Shown here in pieces: positions 28,436 to 55,599 of a stretch of 64,000 nt of DNA. The stretch's first letter is position 1. Every line of letters begins with the position of its first letter. A program made the position numbers and the translations under genes. The DNA is from Alviniconcha marisindica (Eukaryota > Mollusca > Gastropoda > Provannidae), in contig JABMCL010001087.1 in NCBI GenBank assembly GCA_018857735.1, positions 1,808,501 to 1,872,500 of the forward strand. The letters are read 5' to 3'. The notes beneath the pieces are model-generated. The model was given only the letters and a program-made list of their open reading frames with translations, had not been told where the DNA came from and made no database searches.

Positions 28436-31400
28436 TCAGTTGGCACTGTCCATGAGGTCCAGGAGGTCACTGTCGCCTTGCCCATCTTTGTCATCCACTG
28501 TCAGCTCCCCCATGATTTTGTTTAACTCACTGCTTCGTTGCTTCTGGAAACAAAAGACCATTTGGTACATGAATGGTTATGATTCAAACTGCAGTGCTGA
28601 AACTGGGGGAAGCATCTAATGCAAGATGAAAATACAAAACGTTCACCCCTTCACTGCCGTGCATGCACGGACATTATATGTTGGGCAGTAAAATGAAACA
28701 TTTGGATAACTTTTCTTTCTCATCTGCAGTATGAAGAAGGATCTGCATCAAAATACACAATATAGAAAGCAAAGGTTTGTAATAGGCTAAAAAAATAATT
28801 GGGTTAGGGCAAAGAAGGGGTTAAAAAGAATGTTTTCTTTTTTAATACGACAGTATAAAACTGTGCAAATTTTCAGAACAGATTCCTTCTGCTAGGCAAT
28901 GAACAAAATGGGTACAAAAACAATGGATGCCAAATCAAAACTGGTGCAAGAGTCCATGTACAATGAAATTTTACAGCCAAAATGTAACATTAACATTTAA
29001 AAAAAATAAGCAAGAGTGATTGTTTTATATTTGTCTCTTGTTTCCATGAAAGTGGATTACATGAGGAATACTGTGCAAGGGGCAAAAATGCTTTGTGCAA
29101 GACAGTGCAGGATCCCCCCCCCCCCCCCCCCATAACATTATTTTTGCCCAGACACAGGTTTTTGTACTATGATATGCACAAAATGACCCCAAGTATTTCC
29201 TAACCAGGACCTAACTCTACAGTTGGTTACCTTTGTTGCGTCAATCTTGACAACTTGTGACTCCGCTTCTTCAATGGGTTGAATGGATGCTGCATGCCTA
29301 AACAGAACAACAAATGTATATGCAGTGATACAGCTTTTCATACATAGTAATAAATGTTAGTCAGCATAACAACACTGCACAGTCCTCCTCAGTTTCACTA
29401 TGTACACTTTGCTATATGATTTATAGGTACCATTGTTATTGCAGTTTGTCATGCAAATACATTAATGAAGTTAAAAAACTAAATTTGAACCACCAAAACG
29501 GTGTACACTAACTTTGTCAGTGGCTCCAGATATAAATGATATATGATGCTTCAGACACTGCATTTTGTATTCAGTCAACATCACATTGTATAATTCATGT
29601 GCAATGCTGCCATTGTTTATGGCTGCCCAGCAGTAGTATCACAAAGATACTGATCTTTGCTTTGAATCATGTGAAATGGCACACAACTCTACAGACCTGT
29701 AGCTTGACAAGAGACAACCTGATAAGAGACAACCATTCAAAGAAAAAGAACTGCAAGCTCTGAAGCCCATTAGGGTCAGACTTCCAGCCTGCGAGGCCTC
29801 TGGGACAAGCACTGACCCTGAATGGGCCACTGGCAACTTACTCCTCTTCCTGGTCATCCTTGAAGAGGTTCAGGCGGAACTCTGACTTGGAGACGGCTGC
29901 CCCGATCAGCTGGGACAGCAGGTCCAGGTGGGCTTTAGCAAGGGGGTCAGGTTGAGCCGAGTCCTGAAATAAGCATGATGCACACTCGTTCACTTTTCCC
30001 CCCCATAGCCCAGTGTCTGTGTCAGAAGCTAAAAATAACTGTGATCAAAACTGATTCTCTCCCATTCTATGTACTGGCTATCGATGAAAATGCACCTGGA
30101 CTGACCTGTTCTTGGAGTAACACTTCAGGAAGATGTTCTTGGAGTAACACTTCAGGAAGATTCATCTTCAGCTGCTGCTAGCTTTTAACCAGATCCATCA
30201 TGTCACCCTTAGGTATGATGTGGTGCACGCATGACCTAGTTTTGTGAAAAGGCTCCCAGATCTTGTTACTCACATCACTGTGCTAGTTCATACAGCTGCA
30301 AGGACTGTGGCTACAAGAATGCTGCGATGGGCTAAGTTTATGTGCTGGCTGGCTTATGAACATGGCATGGAATGATGTTTAAAAGCCTCATTGACCCACC
30401 CACACCTGTGGCAACGGATATTCCATGTGTGCTTTTTTCTCTTCTCCTGCAAATTTCAAGTGTGCTTAACTCTTTCATTGCTATGCTTGCCATCACTTCA
30501 AATCAACCAATAAAGTATGAAATTAGCAATCCTTAAGCCTTATTTTTGGGTCCCCCCCCCCCCCCCCCCCCCATATTCCCCCTGCATTAGCATGTAAACG
30601 GATTTGCATAAAGACACATAATACTGAAAGTAGGTTTGTTATAGGACTGGAAAATATTCTCCACCTGGATATTTTACCAGCTGGGGCAGTTAGGGTCATC
30701 CACAAGGATTTGTGGTAAAACTGAACACTGGTTGCTTTGGCAAATGGCATTCTAGGATATTAATATGTGAGCAAGCAAGAGAGAGAGAGATCTAATTTTG
30801 TGATTAAATGTGCACATGATGCACACATCTCCTCTGAAAGTTGTATCTACAGGCATCTTTTGTGATTTTTGTAATGCACATGCTTACCAGGCTATGCTAT
30901 GTGTTACTGTTACATGAAACACTTGAAGTGTCCGTTACAAAAGCGAGCAATTATTATTATTGTTACCTTATGTAGACATCTCAAACTTACAATGTCAGAG
31001 ACAGTCCCAGCAGATTTGCTTGGACTTTGCACTGAAGTGTCAACTGGACGAGCAGCAGAGTACCTAAAAAACAGGGGGGAAATATGAACAGGCTCATATA
31101 CCTACAACTATTAAACTTGTACCAATTATGATCTGATGCGATATTCAAACACAACATCAAGATATAGTTTATGTGCTGTACAAAGTGCTGTCTACAATTT
31201 TTTTCCTTGGAGACATATGGAAATAGTTCCATGTGTGACAAGTTCACTTGTGACAGGATTTATACTGAACAAATGTCTGACAGTATGCATACATCTCAAT
31301 GTATGCAAATTGTATGTGTTGTTGCCATTTATGAATCAAATTGCCAAGCAGGTAGTACAAATCAGCTTGAGGAATCTGAGAATAAGGACAGCATGGGTGT

Positions 31401-34164
31401 AAAAATTACCACTGCAACTGAGAGAATGCCGGGGGAACAGCAACAACAACAAAAAGCCCAAGAAGACTCTATGACTTCAATGGACTACAAACTTTACAGT
31501 GAATGATATTTTTTTTTAAACACAAAAATACACTGACATGAAACCCATGCACAAATGTGAAAGTCTTCAATCTTTGCTTGGTTATTGATTACAGGTTGGC
31601 AAAAGCTCAGTTTTAACTTTCTATGAATTGTGATCTTCTGTAACACCCAGTAATGTTATTCTACGCACATGTTGGTGCCCAGCTTGGTAATGCGGTCGCC
31701 TGTCAAGTCAAAGGATCCCTCCTTGTCTGCTGATATGTTCCCTGCAACTGCTGGGAAACTAACTGTTCGGGATTTCCCACTCTCATCAAACAGTCTGTAA
31801 AAAAGAACATCTCACTTGGTTACTCAAGAACATAAACATACTGAATTTGCACAGCAGAAATCGCTATGAGTGATCACCGACAGGAAAGATTGAAACTGAG
31901 AAACCAATCAACATTGCAAAATGTTTCAGCAGTTCAACTGGGCAATTTACCTTTGAAGAAAAGAAAGAACAAGCAGCACAATAATACTGATAATGGAGAA
32001 TAAAAGTTATAAAAATAATAATTAAGTATTTAAAAAAATAATAATAATAAAAATATCAAAAGAAGAACTCTGAGGTACTGAGGTATGGAAATGCAGAAGC
32101 ATCCTGAGGCTTGTGTTCAGGACAGACCTGATGGTTCCTGGCGGTTCAGTTCCAAAGGGCAGCTGACCAGAGGTAGGCAGCACAAAGCGACCATTGTTGT
32201 TTTGGACCTTGTCCTTCAGGAAGATTGACACCTAGAAATGGCCGAAATCAATACATGTGGAACAACGAATACCTAACATGAATGCTCAAATGCTACAAGC
32301 ATATAATCCGTATGTATAATACTTCTATACAATTCTTATAAAGCACAATTCTCCAACCCAAGTAAAACACACTGCACTGTATGAACAACTCATTACAAAA
32401 ACAAAACAAAAACATCTATACATATATATATATATACATACACATACACACTCATATATTAATATTTATATATAAAATGTATTACCCATGCTTTAATCAT
32501 ACAATTATTCAGCTATTGGTGGGATATCAGATTTTTTTCTACCATGCGTCTGACTGACATGCTGTAGTCGCATATCACAAATGGAGTGTTGGGGGGTTTC
32601 AGATAACTTTACATCATAATAATCTCACGTTTGCCAAATTTACACCACTGAATGCAATGCAATCATGTCCTTACTGAAAACAATGCACACACACATGCAT
32701 GAATGCACACACACACACACACACATATGATATATAAAGTGCAACAGTATTTTCTTATTATTCTAATCCTTTTTGACTGTTTGTTGCCTTGGTAAATAAG
32801 AAGGGGAAAAAAGGACAAGGCATTTGCATTATCAATCCAGCCATGACATCATCATTCTAATATTCACCAAACACTGACCCGAATGTGCATATCCTGGAAA
32901 AAGCTGAGAAGTGTCTGTCGAATTAACTGGAACTCGCCAGCAGGTAAAGAGGCATAGGTCTGCACAGAGAACAATGTGTCTAGAGGTTCATCTAATGTTA
33001 GGTGGGGATTAGCTGAATACAGACATGTATAAATATGAACCATTAAGGGCATTCGTAATATAGCCTGATTTACTTCCTGATTTACTTTTGTTATGCCTAA
33101 AACTGCTTTCATCAAACATTGTTAAATGCATTTTATCCTTCATACACATACTGGACAAACAAACAGGTGTCAGCCATAAAGTAGCTAGTACACATGTACA
33201 TGTATACATGTATGTATAACCTGTGAGGCATGGTCTCAAAGAAAGCCTGCTTTCATATTTTATTAAGAGTTGGATTTACACCATACACATGCATGCCAGA
33301 AAGAAAAGTGGTCATGTGGAGCAACATCATTTGGGTCTAATTTATCTCTTGTGTCATTTAAAAAAAAAAACTTTCCTGCAAACCAGGTTAACTGCATCAT
33401 TGTGGGGCATTTATCAATTTAGTGATATTCATTATCCCTTGAGTAAATAAACTAGTCTGGAAAATGGTCCACTTGATTGATTGCAGGACGAATGACCATT
33501 AGATGCATTGGCACAAATAAAGTACTGGCCTGGGCTAGGGTTGATCCTGAACATGTGATTGGTTGCAAAGGCCTGTTTGCCTGGAGTTCTCATCTCTTTT
33601 AAAATTTTGTCTCAACCTAAACAATCAGACAAATATGAGTACTAGTACTAATAACCAGGCTCTCACCTCAATCAACATCCTGTAAACATTTTCCACCTGC
33701 TGCCTGACAGCCGACTGAGCCTGAACGTACTTGCGCATGGCATCCATGTGGTTGAGCGTGATCAGCAAGATGTCTTTTGGGCGGAGACACAGTGACACCT
33801 GGTACTTGAAGGCCATGGTCATCAAGTCATACAGCTGCAACAGCACACATTCAGCCACCAGATGTTCAAGCCTACCCCCAAACACGCTATCACTCATCGT
33901 CACAGACACACCTGACTCGTCAATAGTCACACCCCAGCAATTAACTGTACTCTGGCTTACCATCACCATGACAGTTTTGGTGAGCAATCACAGTATCTTA
34001 AATCAGGTTCAGCTATTACTTTTTTAAGCTTACTCTTTAGAGAGAAAAAACTCAGCTGGAAACACATTTTACTGGTGCAAAAGTAACCTTATGTATTATA
34101 AATAAAATTTGATTTGGTATGAAATTTGATATCATTCTTGGACCTTTAAAACAAGCACTCATAG

Positions 34165-34207
<43 letters not shown>

Positions 34208-35641
34208 TAATATACATGTTCACAATCACAGCAACATTATTACAGGTGAACATAACACTGAAAGCTGAATGAATGTGTAAATTTACCATGTACCACAGTC
34301 AACAAATCAGTAACAGTTTTGCTTTAACTTCAAGTTCAAGTAACAATAACATTATCAATGTCGACTCAGAGTTGGTGCTGTACCCAATCTTGACATACTA
34401 TGAAGACTGCATTACAAAATGATACCCTCTGATAACAAAACATGTGCTTGTCCCCAACTCTATTATGTGGAACTTCTTCTGCACATGCTAGTTTACCTTG
34501 TCCATACTAGCTGCATTGAGGCGCATGATGGAAGCATGGGCCAAGCGGTCAAAGACTGTGCGCATAGCCTTTTTGGAATACAGGGGCTGTGCCTTGAACA
34601 GCTCCTCCATGAACCGCTTGTTAAACATTGTTGCTACAATATCATTCAGCACTGCAAATCAAAGGAAGAATCCTGCTCATTGGAAAAAATGCCATACAAG
34701 AGAACTAATTTTCAATCTATTTCTGACCAAATAAATATTATACATTTTCTGTGACCTTGAGCTGTTTGTCAGATGGAAGCATAACATACATTCAACTCAT
34801 ACAGTTCTGAAACAAGTGAAAAATGCAAATTTAGGCAGAGTTGAAAATGTTCATTCACAAGTCACCTACAGTCAGGGTATTTGATTCTGCCATCTGGTAA
34901 TGTCTCTGAAATTAACAGCACTGTTGGAAGACAAAGTTTTACATCAAATTCAAAATTAATGTCATTCATTGATTCAACACTATTTGTGGTCAAATCAAAA
35001 TTATGAAAATACACCAATGCAGATAATTATGTGTAAAAAGAAGAGAAGAAGAAGAAGAAGGTTTAACAGGAAATGCATTTTGAGTTAGATAAAATTGATC
35101 TACAACATTTTTCCCACCAACTTTAATTCTAACACTTTAACAGCAGTAATAACAACCATGCCTAACTACTACCAGCATTTTCCTCACCAACTTTAACTGT
35201 GAAAATAACAGTCAATATTTAAAGTAGATGCAATGAATTGTCATCTACATAAATGTTCATTTTGGTAATTATGTGTTGCATAGTCAGGTCCAAAAAGGCA
35301 TCACTTTGTCAATGAAACTGATGGTCTTATGCTGAAAAATGTTTCCATTCTACCAACTCAAAATCATCAATCACCTGTAAGTTGTATAACATATATATAT
35401 ATAATACTAAACATTACTATATATTTCTTCACAGTTCAGGAGCTGTGTGAGAGTCGAGGTGGTTGTCCTGGGCTGTCTGTCCTAACGAGCCTTCTGGTTT
35501 CTGTTTCTGTGGATGTAATTTGTAAAGCTATACTGAACCATGCTTTGGCATTGGTCTCAGCTTGTCCCTAATGCTAATATGTCAACTGACATCTGAGGAC
35601 ATTAAGCAACACTACCTACCTACCTACATATATATTTTTTT

Positions 35642-35708
<67 letters not shown>

Positions 35709-37187
35709 TATTCACTCATGAGAAAACTGATAAAACCTAGCTATTCTGAAGTGAACAAAGCAAAATTGGATTAACTGGTCTGCTTTTTTTATTTTTATTA
35801 TTACTACATCACCTAGATTTGTGATCACATTACTTTGGGAAGACAGAAATTTATATGAATCAGCAATTAAATTTAAAGTGAACACAAAGGTGGTAATGGA
35901 TACACTTCAGACAAACTTACAGTAAGTTACACTGTTAGTATTACAGCACTCACTGAGTGACATCTCTGGACAATTTTTTTTCACTTATTCTATTCTATCA
36001 AACACTAAAACTTGGATTTTTAATTTTATCTTTGTAATTTCATATCAGTTAGTTAGCTCTGCCTCATGTTCTTCTACAAGGTGGTTGAGTGGTTAGTGTC
36101 GGCCATACCAGCAAACCAGTTCCTAACTCCACAAAATCCAGTGTGCTCAGTATGCGCAAGAAACACCCCAGACTACAGCACAAACAACCTAACTGACAGC
36201 TACACAAGGAACAACAACAGATGCTTTAACATCCACACTGTCACAAAGAGCAATTGACACAAAAAGCCATTCTTTGTGTGAACAGCAGTGGACTGGAGCT
36301 ATCTCAACAACACCACAGTTCTTACAGACTTCTATATAATGTCCAACATATATACACATGGGGGACCTTGGTATATAGTATCATCTGAAGGGCTCTGTGA
36401 ACAGTTTTCTAACTCTTACTGTGGCCAGCAAGGGCCACTAAACCACTGTGCAGCCACCCACAGCATTGCATTTACGCCAGATGCCTGGATGCTGCAACGT
36501 ACCCAACAGTTAACAGATTATAACATTCCCAAAATGAGGGGACAGGTTTAAAAAAATTGCAGCTTCAAACTAGTCTGTAGTCATGATCCCGCTCACCAGT
36601 TACTGTTGACTTATATATCTGGTACAAAGATCACCTCACATAAACTTGAAGCTTCAGTAAAGACCTGTTTACCATTTGGTGTGAATTTTTTTGCACAGCA
36701 TAACTTCCCTCCCAAAACACACACACACAACAAAACGAAAAACAACTGAGAACGGTATAACTCCAAAATACGTAACATAACTGTGCTGGATTATTAGTAG
36801 GCATACCTATATATATATGAACTCACACTCCAGCACCCACTTGCTGACAAACGAGCTTTGTCAGACCGGTAGTCGCTGGTATGTGAGTTGTCACCACATC
36901 AACTTGTATCCGTTTTATGAAACATTTTACCACAGAAACTCTAAGAACACCATGGTTCTACTTCATTTATTTGATCGTTTTTGTCCAGATGACAAACCAG
37001 TATAGGGCCTACATTTCAACTGTTTAGATCTAGTTGTTTTTGTAAAATTCGGGACTCCACGATTGCAACACAAACCTTTTTGAGCCTTTTCCTGTGGAAT
37101 GTTTTGAGCCCGTAAACGCTGATCTAGAATGTACATCATCTCTCCACCAAGGTTGATGAACAGCAAAGGCAGAGTTTTAAGCGACAT
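28436..37187 (-). CDS. OSCP1: OSCP1-like protein (organic solute carrier partner 1 / NOR1)
   Basis: Ten coding exons, 5' to 3': 37187-37076, 34651-34497, 33834-33667, 32959-32879, 32231-32128, 31794-31669, 31063-30991, 29963-29842, 29297-29231, 28543-28436 (stop included). They total 1116 nt, 371 aa, with GT-AG introns in phase. The N-terminus MSLKTLPLLFINLGGEMMYI is the family hallmark. Further blocks are MFNKRFMEELFKAQPLYSKK, LYDLMTMAFKYQ, AGEFQLIRQTLLSFFQDMHI, FLKDKVQNNNGRFVLP and a C-terminal acidic end with DSDLLDLMD. OSCP1 has been described as a modulator of organic solute transport and occurs in ciliated lineages; its biochemical role is unclear. About 10 residues that I recall after the exon-1 region of vertebrate homologues are missing here. 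Either this lineage lacks that microexon or I failed to find it between 34652 and 37075; the phases allow both. Confidence 0.93.
29113..29132. repeat. Poly-C tract
   Basis: Run of about 18-20 C residues in an OSCP1 intron. A similar run is at 30553-30572. Lengths of such runs are unreliable in assemblies. Confidence 0.9.
30108..30165. repeat. 27-bp tandem duplication
   Basis: The unit ttggagtaacacttcaggaa plus agatgttc occurs twice in succession in an OSCP1 intron. Confidence 0.85.
34168..34199. repeat. (TA)n microsatellite
   Basis: TA array in OSCP1 intron 2. Confidence 0.9.
35645..35705. repeat. (TA)n microsatellite
   Basis: About 60 bp of pure TA in OSCP1 intron 1. The Tyr-Ile frame over it is an artefact. 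Confidence 0.95.
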
Positions 37188-37334
37188 TTTTGCAAGATAG
37201 TCTAGTCATGCACAATCAGTAAACGTTGTCTTTTCGCGTTAGTCGTCCTCGCTTCGGTTACCATAAGTCGTGCAGACGGCGTCCTCGATCTCCAAGCATT
37301 GTCACACGAGAGTAAACGAGATTCCATCTCCAAG
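37188..37334. promoter_or_regulatory. Bidirectional promoter between OSCP1 and CYP39A1
   Basis: Only 147 bp separate the two ATGs on opposite strands, so the 5' UTRs and core promoters must lie close together or overlap. The segment is CpG-richer than its surroundings and has no obvious TATA box. GTTACCAT at 37257-37264 matches an RFX X-box half-site; the second half is poor. RFX control would suit a cilium-linked OSCP1, but that is inference. Confidence 0.65.
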
Positions 37335-51185
<13,851 letters not shown>

Positions 51186-51382
51186 ACAGAGATTGAAAGG
51201 GGGGTGGGGTGGGAGGGGGTTGGGGGGGAGATTTTTTATTAAAATGTTTTTTACCATGGGTCAGTTTGTAATAATTATGTACACATGATAAGAATTTGTA
51301 TACTTCTGATCTCATGGGTTAATGTTGCAGAAACATCTGTAACTAGCACAAAGCAATTAATCAGAGAAATCCGTGAATGATT

Positions 51383-51388
51383 AATAAA
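51383..51388 (+). terminator. Candidate poly(A) signal of CYP39A1
   Basis: AATAAA lies about 200 bp after the stop codon. Cleavage is not visible from sequence; a further AATAAA near 52105 is an alternative. Confidence 0.5.
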
Positions 51389-52559
51389 CATACTGTAGAA
51401 GACGTGATGTCTCAGTTTTATTTTGAGAGCCATGTGTAGTGCATGGTAATCAGGATTATTTTTTTTACAAACTTGTTTCTATGGTAAATGTGTGCGAGTG
51501 TATATATATATTTCACTTTTATAAGTGTGTGTTTGAGGATGTGCAACTGATTTGGAGATTATGGACATTCATTTCGACATTGCTAAAATTATATTTGAGT
51601 AATAGTGATTTGTTTTTGCACATTTTATCCCAACGTTGTTGTTTTTTGATGACTATCCTCAAGGCATATATATCAAGGTCGATGAAATATGCACATGTAT
51701 ACAAACTGTCTTTCTGAAATTGTGACCTCGCCCGTCCAGGAGTACCTAGTGATTGTATCCTATACTATTTGGATGATTCAACGTCAAGTGATTGATCAGT
51801 TACTATATTTATTCCAATAGTGTTTTTTGATGTGGTGTGGTTGATTGATTGTGCTTGATTGGATAAATTATGGGAGTGGCTTTACATCCATTTCATCAGT
51901 TATTGGGGATCAGTGCGTATCCAGAAAGAAGTGTCACGATGGGTGTGTGTGTGCGTGTGTGCATGTGTGTGCGTGCGTACGTGTGTGCGTGCCTGTGTAC
52001 GTGCGTGCGTGTGTGTGTGTGTGAAACTGAAAGGTCAACCAATGGAGACATTTTACTTGTGTTATATATTTTTTTCTTCTGCTTTTGTTATCATTTTGAA
52101 ATCAAAATAAATGTATTTGTGCTTCATGCTTCCCTCTGCAGCAGCACCAGAGAGGGGGTCACTAGAATAATATATTTCGGTTGGATTCTGTAAGAGGTAT
52201 TAGTAGCCTACATCACGCACTTCCTTTTTTTATGCTTTCTTTCAAGTGTGTATTTGTTTTTTAAATATATTTTTTACAATCTCTCTCACACACACGCACG
52301 CACACACACACGCACACGCATGTGCGCATGCACACAAACATCAGTCCGGGGGGTAACTTGACGTACCCTGCCCGTCTCTCTACCCAAGTACTTGGCTAGA
52401 CTAGTCTTAAAGTGTTCCTTAGAGTGTGCTGAACACGTTACAATTTGTTCCCAAAGAATATGTTTAGATGCACCAGAGTTACAGCCCTTGACGTAAGGGT
52501 ACCATCTTTCGCGTCGACTGTAGGCGCCAAAGGAACCTGATTTAAATCACCGATTTAAT
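51389..52559. other. Downstream flank of CYP39A1, no gene seen
   Basis: AT-rich text with short GT/CGTG and CA arrays near 51947-52022 and 52290-52335. No coding signal recognised. Confidence 0.5.
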
Positions 52560-52990
52560 TTTTTTTTTAATGGATGATAATGAGTAAAATCAATAGAGAA
52601 TAAGTGTGTCTAATTGCTTTCTACACTGTCTAAAACAATTATGAATGTGTCTTTCTATTGATTTTGTGAAAACAGACAAGATCGAGGTAGGGCGATAGTC
52701 ATTCATATCAGTCGATATAGTTGCGTTTTAGGGAGTGGAATTACCTTAGCTTTTTTGAATGCAGTTAGAAAAACATTCTGTTGTATGCACAAGTTATAAA
52801 TATATGAAAGTGTTTCAGCTATATAAGGAAAGGCAATTTTGAGTTGTTTAACACTAATGCCACCACAGCCTGTTGATTTCTTATTATTCATCTTTGAGAC
52901 AGATATTGCTACTTCGAACACAGATATAGCAGAAATTGAAAAATGTGGCATTTTGAGAGGTTCGATCACTGCAGAAGTTTAGTAACTTAT
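52560..52990 (-). mobile_element. Reverse transcriptase fragment (jockey/CR1-type, N-terminal RT)
   Basis: Minus-strand frames read NNKKSTGCGGISVKQLK, then IAETLSYIYNLCIQQNVF, FKKAKVIPLPK and, after a shift, MNDYRPTSILSVFTKSIERH. This is the order of RT blocks in non-LTR elements (KS.G.D.I....LK, I...I..SL..G.FP..WK.A.V.PI.K, ..NYRPISLLS...K..E). The aspartate of the G.D motif is replaced and the frame is broken, so it is a relic. Confidence 0.75.
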
Positions 52991-53026
52991 CAGGACAGCT
53001 GTGCTGAGACCCCTCGGTCTGATCGT

Positions 53027-53125
53027 CTGGTAAGAACTTGGAGACTACAGATACAAACTGGGCGTTAAAGACGTGAGTTCTGATGGAAGATTATTGTTTA
53101 CAGGGCTGTGGCCTTTAGTGAGTGT

Positions 53126-53197
<72 letters not shown>

Positions 53198-53575
53198 CTC
53201 GTCAACCGCATAGGGTCACCTCAGCATGGGAAAAGAGAGTACGTGACCCACAGACCTTTAATTATTCTCTGTAAAATATGGCTGAAGCATTTCCTCTCCG
53301 AAGGCGGGGGGGGGGGGTGGGGGGGAGTCTTTGGAAGAAGGTTGGAATGGGTGCTAGACGGGTTGGGGGGGGGGGGGGGGGGGCCAGGGGTAGGTTGCCT
53401 TGGGCGGGGACTGTAGAGTGGGGAGAGAGGTTTGGTGTTGATCGGGTGCGGAGGGCCTGACCCAACTTGACGCATACCCGGGTAAGACCTTATTTTCGAG
53501 AATAACGATAATCTTCCATCAGAACTCACGTCTTTAACACCCATTTTGTATCTGTAGTCTCCAAGTTCTTACCAG
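53027..53575. mobile_element. Inverted-repeat element 1
   Basis: Arms of about 70 bp (ctggtaagaacttggagact at the left; its complement agtctccaagttcttaccag at the right) face each other with roughly 410 bp between. The interior holds a GA array (53126-53192) and two G-rich runs. No protein. Arm similarity is about 95% by eye. Confidence 0.75.
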
Positions 53576-53771
53576 GCCATGTTTACTTACCCAAAGAAGG
53601 GAGGTCAGCAATAACTGTCTATAATTTAACAGCTGCAAAAACTGTAACATGTCCTTTCAAAGCCTCAGAAACTGCCTACCGCTGTGGCAATTACACAAGT
53701 AAATTTGTTGCTTCAAAGTGCGTGTTTGCAGCACCACACACGTGCATTTCCAGTGGCAACAGTGCACTTTG

Positions 53772-53775
<4 letters not shown>

Positions 53776-53830
<55 letters not shown>
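53776..53830. repeat. (CT)n microsatellite
   Basis: CT array between the two inverted-repeat elements. Confidence 0.95.
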
Positions 53831-53832
<2 letters not shown>

Positions 53833-53874
53833 GCCTGTATTTGTTGTTGGTGTTTTTAACGAGATATTAACGTG

Positions 53875-53994
53875 TTACTAAAGAGAAGCGGAGAAAGAGG
53901 TGCGCGTTCCGTGTATGCGTGACAGATAGGTTCTTGCGAGATGTATTTGATTCCTGTAGGGTCAACGGGGCATGCCAAGTTCCTGTATCAGTGC

Positions 53995-54061
<67 letters not shown>

Positions 54062-54499
54062 CTTGAGACTTTTAACAATGCAGCAGGAACGCATTCGTTG
54101 TAACTGACATATAAAAGAAAAAGAAAAAAGAGAAAAAAAAAGCCGGTTGAATCACACACATAGTACTAAATAACTACGCTCGATCATCACACAAAATACA
54201 ATACAGGAAATAATAGGCAAACCTAAACGTAAGTGCGTTTGGAAAAGCATCAAAACCTAGTAAAAGAGCATGAGCATACTTCTGATGGATCTCTCTCTTA
54301 CCTGCCCCCCCCCCCCCCCCCCCCACCACCTCCCACACGTGCCCCCCTCCCTTCCACCACGGTCCTCTTGGTAACAGGCAGTCACACACTGCCGCATGCC
54401 CCGTTGACCCTACAGGAATCAAATACAATCTCGCAAGAACCTAGCTGTCACGCATACACGGAACGCGCACCCCTCTCTCTCTCCGCTTCTCTTTAGTAA
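53875..54499. mobile_element. Inverted-repeat element 2
   Basis: Arms of about 102-106 bp (left starts ttactaaagagaagcggaga and ends gtcaacggggcatgcc; the right arm is its complement at 54394-54499). They enclose a GA array (53999-54059) and a C run (about 54303-54324). The layout matches element 1, but the arms are different sequences. Confidence 0.75.
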
Positions 54500-54502
54500 G
54501 TA

Positions 54503-55266
54503 CTCGAGGGATTGAACAGCATCCAAACACTCGAGGCACTGAACTGAATCCAAACACTCGAGGCACTGAACTGAATCCAAACACTCGAGGCACTGAACAG
54601 AATCCAAACACTCTAGGCACTGAACAGAATGTAAACTCTTGAGGCACTGAGCAGAATCCAAACACTTGAGGCATTAAACAGAATCCAAACACTCGAGGCA
54701 CTGAACAGAATGTAATCACTCGAGGCACTGAACAGAATGTAAACACTTGAGGCCTGAACAGAATCCAAACACTCGAGGCACTGAACAGAATCCAAACACG
54801 AGGCATTGGACAGAATCCAAACACTCGAGGCACTGAACAGAATCCAAACACTTGAGGCCTGAACAGAATCCAAACACTCGAGGCACTGAACAGAATGTAA
54901 ACACTCGAGGCACTGAACAGAATGTAAACACTTGAGGCATTGGATAGAATCCAAACACTCGAGGCACTGAACAGAATCCAAACACTTGAGGCCTGAACAG
55001 AATCCAAACACTCGAGACACTGAACAGAATGTAAACACTCGAGACACTGAACAGAATGTAAACACTCGAGGCACTGGACAGAATCCAAACACTCGAGGCA
55101 TTGGACAGAATCCAAACACTCGAGGCACTGAACAGAATGTAAACACTCGAGGCACTGGACAGAATCCAAACACTCGAGGCACTGGACAGAATCCAAACAC
55201 TCAAGGCATTGGACAGAATCCAAACACTCGAGGAATTGGACAGAATCCAAACACTCGAGGCACTGA
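54503..55266. repeat. 27-bp minisatellite, about 28 copies
   Basis: The unit is gaggcactgaacagaatcca plus aacactc, with variants (shorter gaggcctgaacag units; gtaaac for ccaaac). Because 27 is a multiple of three, several frames stay open on both strands, including a 285-residue one on the minus strand. Its residues simply cycle (FGFCSVPRV), so I treat it as non-coding. Confidence 0.95.
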
Positions 55267-55599
55267 ATATGAGGAGTACAAACTACACCAATACACACAT
55301 ATATACACGATTACACAATGCAGTATAGGATAATGTCAACAGCTGATATATATGAATTTATTAAAAATGACATTTTTATTGTTTGAAAAAAGCGACACAG
55401 GCCAGCCATATGCACAACAAATGTCTTTTTTCTTTTCTTTTTCTGATCGATAGTTCAAACCCTTTCGAAAAAAGGAAAGCCAATAAAAAAATTTTTATTT
55501 TTTTTTGTTGGTGTTGGGATGTTGGTCAATGCTTCGGGAGAATGTTTCCTCACACTTGGTATGAGATGGAAATAGTGTAGATGAGATTTGGGGGGAAAG

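Noticed and set aside
37299..37334. Upstream start for the P450 at 37299
   Set aside because: That codon is TTG. The ATG at 37335 has a strong initiation context and gives the expected N-terminal membrane helix.
54441..55298. 285-residue minus-strand open frame
   Set aside because: It is a translation of the 27-bp minisatellite. Residues cycle every nine positions and equally open frames exist in other registers and on the other strand.
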